Notes under the pieces: model-generated
What the model was told of the DNA's origin: nothing
Seen by the model: only the letters and a program-made list of their open reading frames with translations
Database searches by the model: none
In this document: in pieces, positions 26,953 through 35,142 of the stretch
Position numbering within the stretch: position 1 is the first letter of the stretch
How the letters are laid out: each line of letters begins with the position of its first letter
Source of the DNA: an uncultured Dehalococcoidia bacterium
GTDB lineage: Bacteria; Chloroflexota; Dehalococcoidia; Lucifugimonadales; JAAXIE01
Length of the DNA stretch: 64,000 nucleotides
Direction of reading: 5' to 3'
NCBI GenBank assembly: GCA_951813255.1
Contig: OX638353.1
Coordinates: 558,001-622,000, forward strand
Position numbers and translations under genes: made by a program

Positions 26953-28587
26953 TTAGCGGATGCGGATGCCGGCTTGTTCGCGGTCGAAGCAGTTTTGGGT
27001 GAGGTCGGTGCGTTCGCGGCGGAGGATGTCTTTGCGGACGCGCATGCTGGGGGTGCGGGGGAGGTCGTCGCGTATCTCGTAGTAGCGTGGGACTTTGAAG
27101 TAGGCGAGGCGGTCGGCGCACCAGTGGACGAGCTCTGTCAGATACAGGGCGGGGTCGACGGCGGAGTCGGGGCGGTGGGTGACGTAGGCCTTGACCTCGT
27201 CTTCGCCAAGCTCGGAGGGGACGGCGATGACGGCGCAGTCGAGGACGGTGGGGTGGGCCTTGATGGTGTCCTCGACTTCCTGGGAGGAGATGTTCTCGCC
27301 GCGACGGCGGATGACGTCCTTCTTGCGGTCAACGAAATAGAGAAAGCCGTCGTCGTCGAGGCGTCCCATGTCGCCGGTGTGGAGCCAGCCGTCTTGGAGG
27401 GTCTCGCGGGTCTGGTCTTCGAGGCGCCAGTAGCCGGGGGTGACGGCGGGGTTGCGGAGGAGGATCTCGCCGGGCTGGCCGGGAGGGAGATGGTTGCCGT
27501 CGTCGCCGGCGATGGCGATCTGGTTGTGGAAACGTGGGTCGGGATGCTGGCGAGGCTGGCCGGAGGAGTTGGGGCGGCGGGCTGCGCCGATCTGTTCGAT
27601 GGCGCCGTAGCAGCATTCGGTCATGCCGAAGCCGACGATGATGCCGGTGGCGAAGCGGTCTTGGAAGGCTTGGAGGAAGGGCGGGTCGAAGGAGGGGGAA
27701 CCGTAGAAGAGGCGGACGGAATTGTGGCGGTCGAGGGGAGATTCGGGCTGCTTGGAGAGGACGGGCATCATCATGCCGATGAAATTGACGACAGTGGCAT
27801 TGGCGTCGCGGACCTGGTCCCAGAAGCGGGAGGCGGAAAAGCGGTCCTCGACGACGAGGGTTGCGCCTGCTGCGAGGGTGCCCATGGTGGAGTAGTACTG
27901 GGCGTTGGCGTGGAAGAAGGGGAGGCAGGTGAAAAAGCGGTCGTCGCTGGTGGCCTCGGTCCAGTGGGCGAAGCCTTGGCCGGAGGCGACGTACATCTGG
28001 TGGGTGAGCATCACGCCCTTGGGGTTGCCGGTGGTGCCGGAGGTGTAGACGAGCATGGAGATGTCGTCGGGGGAGACGTCTGCGGGTGTGTCGATGGGGG
28101 TGGCGGTGGTCAAAGAGTCGGTGAAGCTGGGCCAGTTGGGGTTGCGCTCTTCCTGGCCGGGGCTGCCGACGAGGAGCTTGTGGCGGAGGCCAGGGGCGAG
28201 GGCGGCGGCTTCCTGGGCTGTGTCGAGGAGGGATGTGTGGGTGACGAGGGCTGAGGCGCTGGCGTTGTTGAGGATGTAGGCAGCCTCGTCGCGCTTGTAG
28301 GCGGTGTTGATGGGGACGCTGATGGCGCCGATGAGGGAGAGGCCGAACCAGCAGTACATGAACTCGGCGCAGTTGGGGAGGAAGAGGCAGACGCGGTCGC
28401 CATGGGTGATGCCGGCGGCACGGAACATGCCTGCGGTGCGCTTGATGGCGTCGTCGAAGTCGCGGTAGGTGATGCGCTGGCCAGAGATTTCGAGGAATGT
28501 CTTGTCGGGGTCGCGTTGGGTGATTTCGGCGAGGAACTGGCCGAGGGATTGTTGCCAGGGGAGGAGGGTGGTGTTGGTTGTGGTCAT
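26953..28587 (-). CDS. AMP-forming acyl-CoA ligase
   Basis: ANL-superfamily ligase that activates a carboxylic acid as acyl-AMP and then acyl-CoA; 544 residues, closest in look to crotonobetaine/carnitine-CoA ligase (CaiC) relatives. Motifs: YTSGTTGNPKGVMLTH (A3, ATP), GFGMTECCYG (A5), WLHTGDMGRLDDDGFLYFVDR (A7/A8) and RRRGENISSQEVE. The C-terminal A10 motif reads PRTPSMRVRKDIL, where most family members have PxTxxGKxxK: the catalytic Gly-Lys is Met-Arg. This may lower or alter adenylation, although some acyl-CoA ligases of this subfamily seem to carry such changes. Substrate unknown. No GGAGG-type site is obvious at the ATG at 28587. The neighbouring gene on the + strand is divergent. Confidence 0.9.
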   Translation of the reverse strand: MTTTNTTLLPWQQSLGQFLAEITQRDPDKTFLEISGQRITYRDFDDAIKRTAGMFRAAGITHGDRVCLFLPNCAEFMYCWFGLSLIGAISVPINTAYKRDEAAYILNNASASALVTHTSLLDTAQEAAALAPGLRHKLLVGSPGQEERNPNWPSFTDSLTTATPIDTPADVSPDDISMLVYTSGTTGNPKGVMLTHQMYVASGQGFAHWTEATSDDRFFTCLPFFHANAQYYSTMGTLAAGATLVVEDRFSASRFWDQVRDANATVVNFIGMMMPVLSKQPESPLDRHNSVRLFYGSPSFDPPFLQAFQDRFATGIIVGFGMTECCYGAIEQIGAARRPNSSGQPRQHPDPRFHNQIAIAGDDGNHLPPGQPGEILLRNPAVTPGYWRLEDQTRETLQDGWLHTGDMGRLDDDGFLYFVDRKKDVIRRRGENISSQEVEDTIKAHPTVLDCAVIAVPSELGEDEVKAYVTHRPDSAVDPALYLTELVHWCADRLAYFKVPRYYEIRDDLPRTPSMRVRKDILRRERTDLTQNCFDREQAGIRIR

Positions 28588-28713
28588 GTTGGGGGTTGCT
28601 CCGGTGCCAAGCTAGCACGGGGTGAGGGCGTCGTCAAACGGCCCCAGCAAGACCGCGACCTACCAGATCAGTACTGCATTGGTCTTGGTCATGGGATGTG
28701 GGATCATGAATGC

Positions 28714-29496
28714 ATGGTGAACCTCGGTTCTAAGGCGCGAATATCGATGTTGGTCGTTGTTGCGGCGGCCTTAAGCTTAGCGGCGTGGCTGGCCTTTGCG
28801 TGGTTCGATGAAGGCAAACCCGCCCTGCAAGAAAAGGACGAGTTGGTGGGGAGCCTTACCCCAGGCAGAATCATGTACATAAAGTGGGAGGAGTTTCAGG
28901 ACCCGAGGATCACTTTCTGCGGTCCAGACCATCCCGAAAGGATGATAGGTGAGAGTTGGGAGGAGGTGGGGGCCGATGGCCTCTTCAGCGGTGTTGCCGT
29001 TTCATGGGGTCCTGATGGGCAGCTCCTTACCTATATGGAGATTACCAGCGGTGAGGTGGAATACACCGATGTGGCGACAGGACACCGTATGTACTACGGC
29101 TCACCGAAACCGTCAGCGGAGGGCCATGCCGGTTGGGTAGAATCTATTTGGGAACTGCCCACCTTCCTCGAAGAAGATGGATATGTGTTCAAGGGAGGCT
29201 CAGAATTGAATGGTCACGCTAGCTTGATGTATGAACGAACGTTGGAGCCACCTTATGGCGACGCCATAGAGAATATAAGCAGGATGGAGTTTGTGGAAGA
29301 TCAACCCATTCTGTTCAGGGAGTCACTATTCGATGTCATGGAAGAGGGGGAGCGCAAACTGGTGTCAGAACATACTTTTCTGGAGTACCGGGTGCTTCCG
29401 GAGGGGTCCGTGGTGCCCACTATCGAAGTCCCTCCACCGACACACCCGGCGGACCCTGAGGAGTGTCCTGATGTGGACATGAGACCGACTCCCTAA
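28714..29496 (+). CDS. Membrane-anchored or exported protein, unknown function
   Basis: 260 residues. The N-terminus has a basic start and one hydrophobic segment (about residues 11-28, MLVVVAAALSLAAWLAFAWF), acting as signal anchor or signal peptide. The rest is soluble with acidic and aromatic content: IMYIKWEEFQ, TYMEITSGEVEYTDVATGHR and FKGGSELNGHASLMYERTLE, which looks like a beta-rich domain. I do not recognise the family. The frame is open from 28402, but that part is antisense to the ligase gene. I chose the ATG at 28714; the ATG at 28696 is an alternative. It is the only + strand gene between 18.8 and 32.6 kb. Confidence 0.7.
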   Translation: MVNLGSKARISMLVVVAAALSLAAWLAFAWFDEGKPALQEKDELVGSLTPGRIMYIKWEEFQDPRITFCGPDHPERMIGESWEEVGADGLFSGVAVSWGPDGQLLTYMEITSGEVEYTDVATGHRMYYGSPKPSAEGHAGWVESIWELPTFLEEDGYVFKGGSELNGHASLMYERTLEPPYGDAIENISRMEFVEDQPILFRESLFDVMEEGERKLVSEHTFLEYRVLPEGSVVPTIEVPPPTHPADPEECPDVDMRPTP

Positions 29497-29557
29497 GGGA
29501 AGGGGATGGCTTCGGACGTGCTGGGTTGGGCTTTGGAGGGCGGGAACTCCGGTAGGT

Positions 29558-30052
29558 TCACTCCTGGAGGTCGTCGTCTTCCAGCCAACCGTATCTTCTG
29601 GCGAGGCGGACCCAGAGGTTGCGGGTCATTCTGTTGTCTTCACGGGCTTCGTCCAACATTGCTTGCATCGAGGCCAGCCGCTCTTCCTGAGAGACCTGCA
29701 CGGTCACGAGTATCTGGTTTGTCTCCGTGATTATGCGGTTGGTCTCATGGATAAAGGCCATCTGCTGAGCGTGGTCGTCCACTCGCGCTTCTTGGGCGGC
29801 GAGCATGTTGGCGAGGGTCTGGTTGGTCTGATGGATAGAGGCCATCTGCTGAGCGTGGTCGTCCACTCGCGCTTCTTGGGCGGCGAGCATGTTTGCTAGG
29901 GTCTGGTTGGTCTGGTGGATAGAGGCCATCTGTTGAGCGTGGTCGTCCACTCGCGCTTCCTGGGCGGCGAGCATGGTTGAGAGGGTGTGGTTCAAGTCGA
30001 TCAGAATCTGGAGGTTCTCTTCCATTGTCCGTAGACGCCTCTCGGTTGTCAT
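29558..30052 (-). CDS. Coiled-coil protein with 28-residue tandem repeats
   Basis: 164 residues, almost wholly alpha-helical coiled coil. It begins MTTERRLRTMEENLQIL, has three near-identical copies of a 28-residue unit (MLAAQEARVDDHAQQM followed by ASIHQTNQTLAN, the last diverging), and ends with a conserved tail RMTRNLWVRLARRYGWLED. No signal peptide or membrane segment is present. A paralogue with the same head and tail but degenerate repeats lies at 31085-31495, and an LLM oxidoreductase gene sits between them. The function is unknown; a scaffold or oligomerisation role is plausible. ATG at 30052 is preceded by AAGGAAGA. Confidence 0.75.
   Translation of the reverse strand: MTTERRLRTMEENLQILIDLNHTLSTMLAAQEARVDDHAQQMASIHQTNQTLANMLAAQEARVDDHAQQMASIHQTNQTLANMLAAQEARVDDHAQQMAFIHETNRIITETNQILVTVQVSQEERLASMQAMLDEAREDNRMTRNLWVRLARRYGWLEDDDLQE
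29735..29975. repeat. 84-bp in-frame tandem repeat
   Basis: Three units with a period of exactly 84 bases (matching landmarks at 29761, 29845 and 29929) encode the 28-residue coiled-coil repeats. The units differ by only a few bases, so copy number probably changes by slippage or recombination. Confidence 0.8.
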
Positions 30053-30063
30053 GTATCTTCCTT

Positions 30064-30119
30064 CAACGGTAACCCTTAAGGGCCTTCAACGGTAAGCCCC
30101 TGAAAGTCTCCAACGGTAA
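30064..30119. repeat. Three direct CAACGGTAA repeats in the leader of the coiled-coil gene
   Basis: CAACGGTAA occurs at 30064-30072, 30087-30095 and 30111-30119, spaced 23-24 bases (TTACCGTTG on the transcribed minus strand). They lie between the predicted promoter and the ATG at 30052, about two helical turns apart, suiting a protein-binding array or an RNA leader element. Confidence 0.55.
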
Positions 30120-30130
30120 AGCCTCGGTTT

Positions 30131-30158
30131 ACTATATCAGGCGGGGATTTGTGAGCAA
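30131..30158 (-). promoter_or_regulatory. Promoter of the repeat coiled-coil gene
   Basis: Minus strand: TTGCTC (30158-30153), 16 bases, then TATAGT (30136-30131). It predicts a start near 30124, giving a leader of about 70 bases that contains the three TTACCGTTG repeats. Confidence 0.4.
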
Positions 30159-30175
30159 GGACGGACCGGCAGAAA

Positions 30176-31066
30176 TCAGAGACCGGCGGGCATGGATTCT
30201 TTGAAGGCGCGGATGGCTTGGATGTGCTGGGTTGGGCCTTGGAGGCCGGAGCGCATGGCGTTGAAGGAGAGGTGGGTGGCGCCGAGGTCGCGCCAAGCGA
30301 GGGCTTCGGTGCGCCATATGTCGGGGCCGGTACTGAGGGCGGGGGTGTTGCGGCGGGAGCCGATGCGGGCTTCGATGCCGATGGTGTTGGGGTCGCGTCC
30401 GGCTTCCTGGGCGTAGGTGCGGATGCGGGCTATGGCTTCTGGGGCGTCGTCGAGTTGGTGGCTCTGGGTGAGCCAGCCATCGGCTAGGCGGGCGGTGCGG
30501 CGCAGGACGCGGTCGGCGCGGCCACCGATCCAGATGGGGATGGGTTGCTGTACGGGGAGTGGGTTGATGCTGGCTTCGTGGATCTGGTGCCAGCGTCCCT
30601 CGTAGGTGCAGGGGTTCTGGGTCCAGAGGGCGCGGAGGACATCAATTTGCTCTTCGAGGCGCTGGCCGCGATTGCTGAAATCTTGGCACAGGGCCTCGTA
30701 TTCGACGGCGTTCCAGCCGACGCCTATGCCGAGGCGCATACGGCCGTTGCTGAGGATGTCGATGGCGGCTGCCTGTTTGGCTACCAGGGCGGTCTGGCGC
30801 TGGCCCAAGACCATGATTGATGTGCAGAGCTGGATGCGGGTGGTGAGGGCGGCGCCGTAGGCGAGGAGGACGAAGGCTTCGTGGAACATGTCGTGTTTGT
30901 CGTAGATGCCGTTCCAATTGGGGCGGTTGGCGGTGTCGGCGCCGAGGATGTGGTCGTAGACGCCGATGTAGTCGTAGCCGAGTTCTTCGACGGCTAGGAA
31001 GTACTCGCGGAGGCCACCGGGGTCAGCACCGATTTCCTGCTGGGGGAAGATGACGCCGAGCTTCAT
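30176..31066 (-). CDS. LLM-class flavin-dependent oxidoreductase
   Basis: TIM-barrel flavoenzyme of the luciferase-like family, 296 residues, probably F420- or FMN-dependent. Typical pieces: MKLGVIFPQQEIGADPGGLREYF, LGYDYIGVYDHIL, TTRIQLCTSIMVLGQRQTALVAKQAA, then NGRMRLGIGVGWNAVEYEAL, the cofactor-site stretch, and PIPIWIGGRADRVLRRTARLADGW. It follows the second coiled-coil gene on the same strand with 18 bases between, so the two are probably co-transcribed. This is the closest of the window's LLM proteins to the TIGR03619-type F420 group by appearance. The substrate cannot be deduced. Confidence 0.9.
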   Translation of the reverse strand: MKLGVIFPQQEIGADPGGLREYFLAVEELGYDYIGVYDHILGADTANRPNWNGIYDKHDMFHEAFVLLAYGAALTTRIQLCTSIMVLGQRQTALVAKQAAAIDILSNGRMRLGIGVGWNAVEYEALCQDFSNRGQRLEEQIDVLRALWTQNPCTYEGRWHQIHEASINPLPVQQPIPIWIGGRADRVLRRTARLADGWLTQSHQLDDAPEAIARIRTYAQEAGRDPNTIGIEARIGSRRNTPALSTGPDIWRTEALAWRDLGATHLSFNAMRSGLQGPTQHIQAIRAFKESMPAGL

Positions 31067-31084
31067 TGGAGGCTCCCGTTGGCT

Positions 31085-31495
31085 TTACGGTTGAAAGTCG
31101 TCGTCTTCGAGCCAGCCATATCTTCTGGCGAGGCGGACCCAGAGGTTGCGGGTCATTCGGGTATCTTCACGGGCTTCGGCGAGGAGTTCCTCCAGTCGCC
31201 TGCTGTCCTCGCGCATCGAGGCTATTTGCTGATCATGGGTAGCCAGCATAGCAGCGATGTCTCGGTTTACTTCCGCGAGCATAAGGTTGGTCTGGTGGAT
31301 AGAGACGATTTGGTCATCATGAGAGGCGAGCATGGTTGCGAGAGTCTGGTTGGTCTGGTGGATAGAGGCCATCTGCTGGGCGTGATCGTCCGCGCGCGCT
31401 TCCTGGGCAGCCATCATGGTTTTGAGAGTCTGGTTCAAGTCGGTTAGCGTCTGGAGGTTCTCCTCCATGGTGCGCAGCCGCCGTTCTGTCGCCAT
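31085..31495 (-). CDS. Coiled-coil protein, paralogue of the 29558-30052 product
   Basis: 136 residues. The head (RRLRTMEENLQTL) and tail (RMTRNLWVRLARRYGWLEDDD) are nearly identical to the paralogue. The middle keeps one good repeat unit (MAAQEARADDHAQQMASIHQ) followed by decayed ones (LASHDDQIVSIHQ, LATHDQQIASMRE). Fully helical, no export signal. GGAG lies 8 bases before the ATG at 31495, and TATAAT is found further upstream. It sits directly ahead of the LLM oxidoreductase gene. The duplication is recent enough that DNA-level repeats are still visible. Function unknown. Confidence 0.75.
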   Translation of the reverse strand: MATERRLRTMEENLQTLTDLNQTLKTMMAAQEARADDHAQQMASIHQTNQTLATMLASHDDQIVSIHQTNLMLAEVNRDIAAMLATHDQQIASMREDSRRLEELLAEAREDTRMTRNLWVRLARRYGWLEDDDFQP

Positions 31496-31555
31496 CTTCT
31501 TACTCCAAAGGAATCTGCCGACAAGGATGTAAGGAGGCTATCGGCGATAGGTAAC

Positions 31556-31561
31556 ATTATA
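31556..31561 (-). promoter_or_regulatory. Perfect -10 box (TATAAT) upstream of the second coiled-coil gene
   Basis: TATAAT on the minus strand, with no good -35 at the usual spacing. It predicts a leader of about 55 bases before the ATG at 31495. Confidence 0.35.
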
Positions 31562-31624
31562 GCCGAGTCCAAGGTGCATAAGCACGCAGTTGGGCCTTTC
31601 GACGGCGTAGAGTTGAGCATTCCT

Positions 31625-32548
31625 CTATTCGCCGAGGATCTCGCGGAGGCGGTCTTCGGGGGCGCGGACCTCGACACCGGCGCGTTCTTCCTGGAGGAGC
31701 ATGGCTACGCGGGAGTCGCGGTCGGCCCAGCCGCGGACCATGGCCTCGGTGAGCTCCTGGAGGGCGAGGTTGGCTAGGCGCATGGGGACGGCGTATTCGC
31801 GTCCCACGGCTACGGCGAGGTCAACGTCCTTGTGGGCGAGGCGGAGGGCGAAGTCGGGTGGGTCGAAGTTGCCGGGCAGGAGGTGTTCGGCGAGGCCCTC
31901 GAAGGTACCGCGACGGCCTTGGGCGCCTTGTCTGACGGCTTGCCACAGGGCTAGTGGTTCCACGCCTGCCTTTACGCCCATGGTGAAGACCTCGGCTAGG
32001 GCTGTCTGGACAATGTAGCCGGTGCAGTTGTGGACCAGTTTGGCGACTGAGCCGCAGCCGATGGGTCCGACGTAGAAGGGCTTGTCGCTGAAGGCTTGGA
32101 GCGCTGGCAGATGACGCTCGAAGACATCGCGGTCGCCGCCAACCCAAATGGCCAGCCGGCCTGAGCGGGCCCCGGCAGGACCTCCGCTCACGGGGGCGTC
32201 CAGCATGTCGACGCCCTTGTCGGCGAAGGCTTGGTTGATGCGTCGGACCACTGTGGGGGAGTTGGTGCTGAGGTCGAAGTAGGCTTGGCCAGCAGACATG
32301 CCTGCGAGAAGCCCGGACTCGCCCAAGGCGACGGCCTCGACTTCGACGGGGCCTGGCAGGGAGGTGAACACCACCTCGCTGGACTCGGCCACCTGCTGGG
32401 GGGTGTCGGCCCACTGGGCACCGGCCTCAAGGAGAGGGGTGGCCGCCTCCTGGCGCAGGTCGTGGACCACCATGTCGTGGCCGCCGTTGCGGATGTTCAT
32501 GGCCATGCTGCCGCCCATGATGCCGAGTCCGACGAAGCCTATGTTCAT
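31625..32548 (-). CDS. NAD(P)-dependent beta-hydroxyacid dehydrogenase (HIBADH family)
   Basis: 307-residue dehydrogenase of the 3-hydroxyisobutyrate / tartronate-semialdehyde reductase family. The Rossmann motif GFVGLGIMGGSMAMN is at the N-terminus, DAPVSGGPAGARSG (substrate motif) near residue 120, and GPIGCGSVAKLVHN near 165, whose Lys is the catalytic base. The C-terminal helical domain has FALRLAHKDVDLAVAVGRE. I start at the ATG at 32548, with GGAG seven bases upstream; the frame runs four codons further to a TTG. It lies beside the RtcB gene, divergently. The exact substrate is not determined by the sequence. Confidence 0.92.
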   Translation of the reverse strand: MNIGFVGLGIMGGSMAMNIRNGGHDMVVHDLRQEAATPLLEAGAQWADTPQQVAESSEVVFTSLPGPVEVEAVALGESGLLAGMSAGQAYFDLSTNSPTVVRRINQAFADKGVDMLDAPVSGGPAGARSGRLAIWVGGDRDVFERHLPALQAFSDKPFYVGPIGCGSVAKLVHNCTGYIVQTALAEVFTMGVKAGVEPLALWQAVRQGAQGRRGTFEGLAEHLLPGNFDPPDFALRLAHKDVDLAVAVGREYAVPMRLANLALQELTEAMVRGWADRDSRVAMLLQEERAGVEVRAPEDRLREILGE

Positions 32549-32600
32549 TGCCAACTCCAAGTTCTGCCCACGCCTAGCGGTGTGCGGGCTGATGGGCTAA

Positions 32601-32629
32601 TTGCCTAGCAAGGGTCAGGGGCGCATAAT
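32601..32629 (+). promoter_or_regulatory. Promoter of rtcB
   Basis: TTGCCT (32601-32606), 17 bases, CATAAT (32624-32629). The predicted start near 32636 coincides with the base of the hairpin that follows. Confidence 0.5.
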
Positions 32630-32635
32630 TGATAT

Positions 32636-32657
32636 ACCCTGCGCGTTGTCGCAGGGT
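32636..32657 (+). promoter_or_regulatory. Hairpin at the very 5' end of the rtcB transcript
   Basis: ACCCTGCG and CGCAGGGT pair perfectly (8 bp) around CGTTGT. If the promoter is placed correctly, the mRNA begins with this stem, which could protect the 5' end or regulate expression. Confidence 0.5.
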
Positions 32658-32684
32658 TTCCATATTAAGTGAAGAGTCTTGGCC

Positions 32685-33863
32685 ATGCCATACGAAATCA
32701 ACGATAGAGCCATATCCTGGGCGCCTCCAGATGCGATTGAGTCTGAGGCCATCGCGCAGATTGAGCAGACGGCGCAGATGCCTTTCATACACAAGTATGT
32801 GGCTGTGATGCCCGACTGCCACTATGGTCTGGGCGCGACCGTGGGAAGCTGCATCCCCACCGTGGGGGCGATTATCCCGGCTGCCGTGGGGATGGACATC
32901 GGATGCGGTATGACGGCGGTGCAGACGAACTATGGGAAGGGCGATTTGCCGGAAGACCTGACGCTGTTACGGGAGTCCATTGAGACGCGGATACCGCGCA
33001 GTGCTGGCGGGTATAACGGCAAGGTGAAGTGGGGTGCTGAAGAGAAGGTGGAGACGGTCAGAGACTTGATGCGGGATGACCGGCAATCGGAGTTGATCGG
33101 GAGGCTCGATAGCAAGTGGCCCTTACAGATGGGGACGCTGGGGTCGGGCAATCACTTCATTGAGGTGGTGCTGGACGAGGACGATTCGGTGTGGGCGTTT
33201 CTTCACTCCGGCTCGAGGGGTGTGGGCAATAAGCTGGCGCAACACCACATAAAGGTTGCGAAGAAGGTGACGGAGAGGAAGGGTGTTGAGTTGCCCAACA
33301 GGGAACTGGCGTTCCTGGAGCAGGGGACGGAGGAGTTCGACGCGTACATCGACGACCTGATGTGGAGCCAAGCATTTGCCCGTCACAACCGGGCAGAGAT
33401 GATGGACCGGGTGCTGGATGCTATCGGGTACCATTTGGGGCAGGTGGAGGAGCGGCAGCGGATCGACTGCCACCATAACTATACGAATTTGGAGAGCATC
33501 GACGGCGTAGAGGTACTGGTGTCGCGCAAGGGCGCGATCAGCGCCCGTGAGGGTCAGTTGGGACTGATTCCGGGTTCCATGGGGACGCGCAGTTATGTGG
33601 TGAAGGGGAAGGGCAACCCGGAGTCGTTCTACAGTGCGCCTCATGGAGCGGGGCGGCGCATGAGCCGTAAGAAGGCCCGCGAGTCGTTCACCATGGAGGA
33701 CTTTGACAGGTCGATGGAAGGGATATCGGTGCGCCGGGACAAGGCTTTCCTGGATGAGCTTCCTGGGGCCTACAAGGACATTGACGACGTGATGGAGCAG
33801 TCGAGGGACTTGGTGGAGGTCATCCATGAGTTTCGACAGGTGCTAAGCGTGAAGGGGAACTAG
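32685..33863 (+). CDS. rtcB: RNA-splicing ligase RtcB
   Basis: GTP- and Mn-dependent RNA ligase that joins 2',3'-cyclic phosphate (or 3'-phosphate) and 5'-OH ends in RNA repair and tRNA splicing. The 392 residues contain the family motifs in order: MPDCHYGLGATVG, VGMDIGCGMTAV with the metal-binding Asp and Cys near residues 70-73, LGSGNHFIEV, HSGSRGVGN, DCHHNYTN, IPGSMGT and SAPHGAGRRMSR, whose His (about 320) is guanylylated. The length is typical of the shorter bacterial clade. ATG at 32685 is preceded by GAAGAG; a TTG two codons earlier is possible. No RtcA or RtcR is nearby, and no archease gene is seen. Confidence 0.95.
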   Translation: MPYEINDRAISWAPPDAIESEAIAQIEQTAQMPFIHKYVAVMPDCHYGLGATVGSCIPTVGAIIPAAVGMDIGCGMTAVQTNYGKGDLPEDLTLLRESIETRIPRSAGGYNGKVKWGAEEKVETVRDLMRDDRQSELIGRLDSKWPLQMGTLGSGNHFIEVVLDEDDSVWAFLHSGSRGVGNKLAQHHIKVAKKVTERKGVELPNRELAFLEQGTEEFDAYIDDLMWSQAFARHNRAEMMDRVLDAIGYHLGQVEERQRIDCHHNYTNLESIDGVEVLVSRKGAISAREGQLGLIPGSMGTRSYVVKGKGNPESFYSAPHGAGRRMSRKKARESFTMEDFDRSMEGISVRRDKAFLDELPGAYKDIDDVMEQSRDLVEVIHEFRQVLSVKGN

Positions 33864-33933
33864 CAATACTACTTTACTCCAATCCCAACCTTCCCCCTAG
33901 GGGTGGGAAGGGGTTGCCGGAGAGGAGCGGACG

Positions 33934-35130
33934 ATGATCACTTCATTCGATAGCCTGTATGCAGGGCATGTGGACATGGAGGACGTTGGGTATGGCGGGA
34001 CGCCGGTGAATGACCGGTGGTTCTCTGACGATCATCTGGCAACGGTGTTCGACAAGTTGACGGCGATGGCCACGTTGATGGAGCGGACCGGTTATGGCAC
34101 GCTGTGGATGGCGGAGCACCATTTCCAGCGTGAGGGCTACGAGTGCCTGCCCAACGTGCTGCTGGCCAGTCTGCACCTTTCTCACCTGACGAAGAGGCTT
34201 CAACTGGGTTGCGCCTTCAACATTGGCCCCATGTGGCATCCCCTGAGGCTGGCTGAGGACTATGCCACTGTGGACCGGCTCACTGGCGGGAGGGTGATTT
34301 TCGGGGTGGGACGGGGATATCACACCCGGGAGGTGGAGACCTTTGGGGCTCCGCTATTGGACCAGCCTGCGAACCGGGAGCTTTTCGAGGAGCAGGTGGA
34401 GATCATCTTCAAGGCTTTCAACGAGCCGTCGTTTTCTCACCAGGGCAAGTACTACCAGCTACCGGCGCATGTCCCGTACCGGGGATACGACTTGGAGGAG
34501 ATCACGTTGGTGCCTCGTCCGCTGAAGACGCCGGTGGAGTGCTGGCAGCCCATACAGGGAGGGACGCAGCGGGCTATGGACTTCATGGCCAAGCACAATA
34601 TTCAGGGGATGATCGGCGGCGGTGTTGCTGAGGGCGGGGCCATGGACCGGGTGGTGGTGGCTTGGCAGGAGGCGCAGGCGCGGGCGGGACGGGAGACGGA
34701 GTTGGGTGAGGGGTTGAGCATCGGTGTCCACTTCCATATCGCCGAGAGCCAGGAACAGGGAATGAAAGAGGCGGCCAAGTACTTCGAGGAGAACCTCAAG
34801 ATGTTCGGGCCGTTGCGGTTGGTGCGGGGGCTGTCGGACGAACAAATGCGGGACATGGCCGACCCGGCGCGCGCTCCGTACGCGGACCTGCCCAGCATTG
34901 AGGCGTCGGTCAACGGCGGGGGCTACCTGTGCGGGCCGCCTTCCTATATTGTCGAGTCGCTCAAGCAGCTGGAGGCTCGGTATCCGGGTATGAAGCGGGT
35001 GAACGTGAGCCACCCCATGGGGGTGCCACAGTCGGTGATACTGGAGCACATGCAGGTGCTCGCGGAAGAGGTCATGCCGGAGTTTGAGGGTGTGACCTCT
35101 TCCGTGGCACCCGCACCTGCGGATGATTAA
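33934..35130 (+). CDS. LLM-class flavin-dependent monooxygenase
   Basis: 398-residue luciferase-like TIM-barrel enzyme, larger than the other LLM proteins here and closer to the bacterial luciferase alpha / alkanal monooxygenase group. Seen: TGYGTLWMAEHHFQREGYECLPN (Glu-His-His stretch typical of the family), LQLGCAFNIGPMWHPLRLAEDYATVDRLTGGR, then FGVGRGYHTREVETFG and GGYLCGPPSYIVESLKQLE. AGGAG lies before the ATG at 33934. It follows rtcB by 70 bases but probably is an independent unit. Substrate unknown. Confidence 0.9.
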   Translation: MITSFDSLYAGHVDMEDVGYGGTPVNDRWFSDDHLATVFDKLTAMATLMERTGYGTLWMAEHHFQREGYECLPNVLLASLHLSHLTKRLQLGCAFNIGPMWHPLRLAEDYATVDRLTGGRVIFGVGRGYHTREVETFGAPLLDQPANRELFEEQVEIIFKAFNEPSFSHQGKYYQLPAHVPYRGYDLEEITLVPRPLKTPVECWQPIQGGTQRAMDFMAKHNIQGMIGGGVAEGGAMDRVVVAWQEAQARAGRETELGEGLSIGVHFHIAESQEQGMKEAAKYFEENLKMFGPLRLVRGLSDEQMRDMADPARAPYADLPSIEASVNGGGYLCGPPSYIVESLKQLEARYPGMKRVNVSHPMGVPQSVILEHMQVLAEEVMPEFEGVTSSVAPAPADD

Positions 35131-35142
35131 GCGTCCTGAGGG

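Noticed and set aside
26974..28254. A 426-codon Gly/Val/Glu-rich frame on the + strand
   Set aside because: It is the antisense shadow of the acyl-CoA ligase gene in GC-rich DNA; the ligase has clear motifs on the other strand.
33870..33920. CAACCTTCCC...GGGAAGGGGTTG stem after rtcB
   Set aside because: The pairing needs a bulge and no T-run follows, so I could not call it a terminator with confidence.
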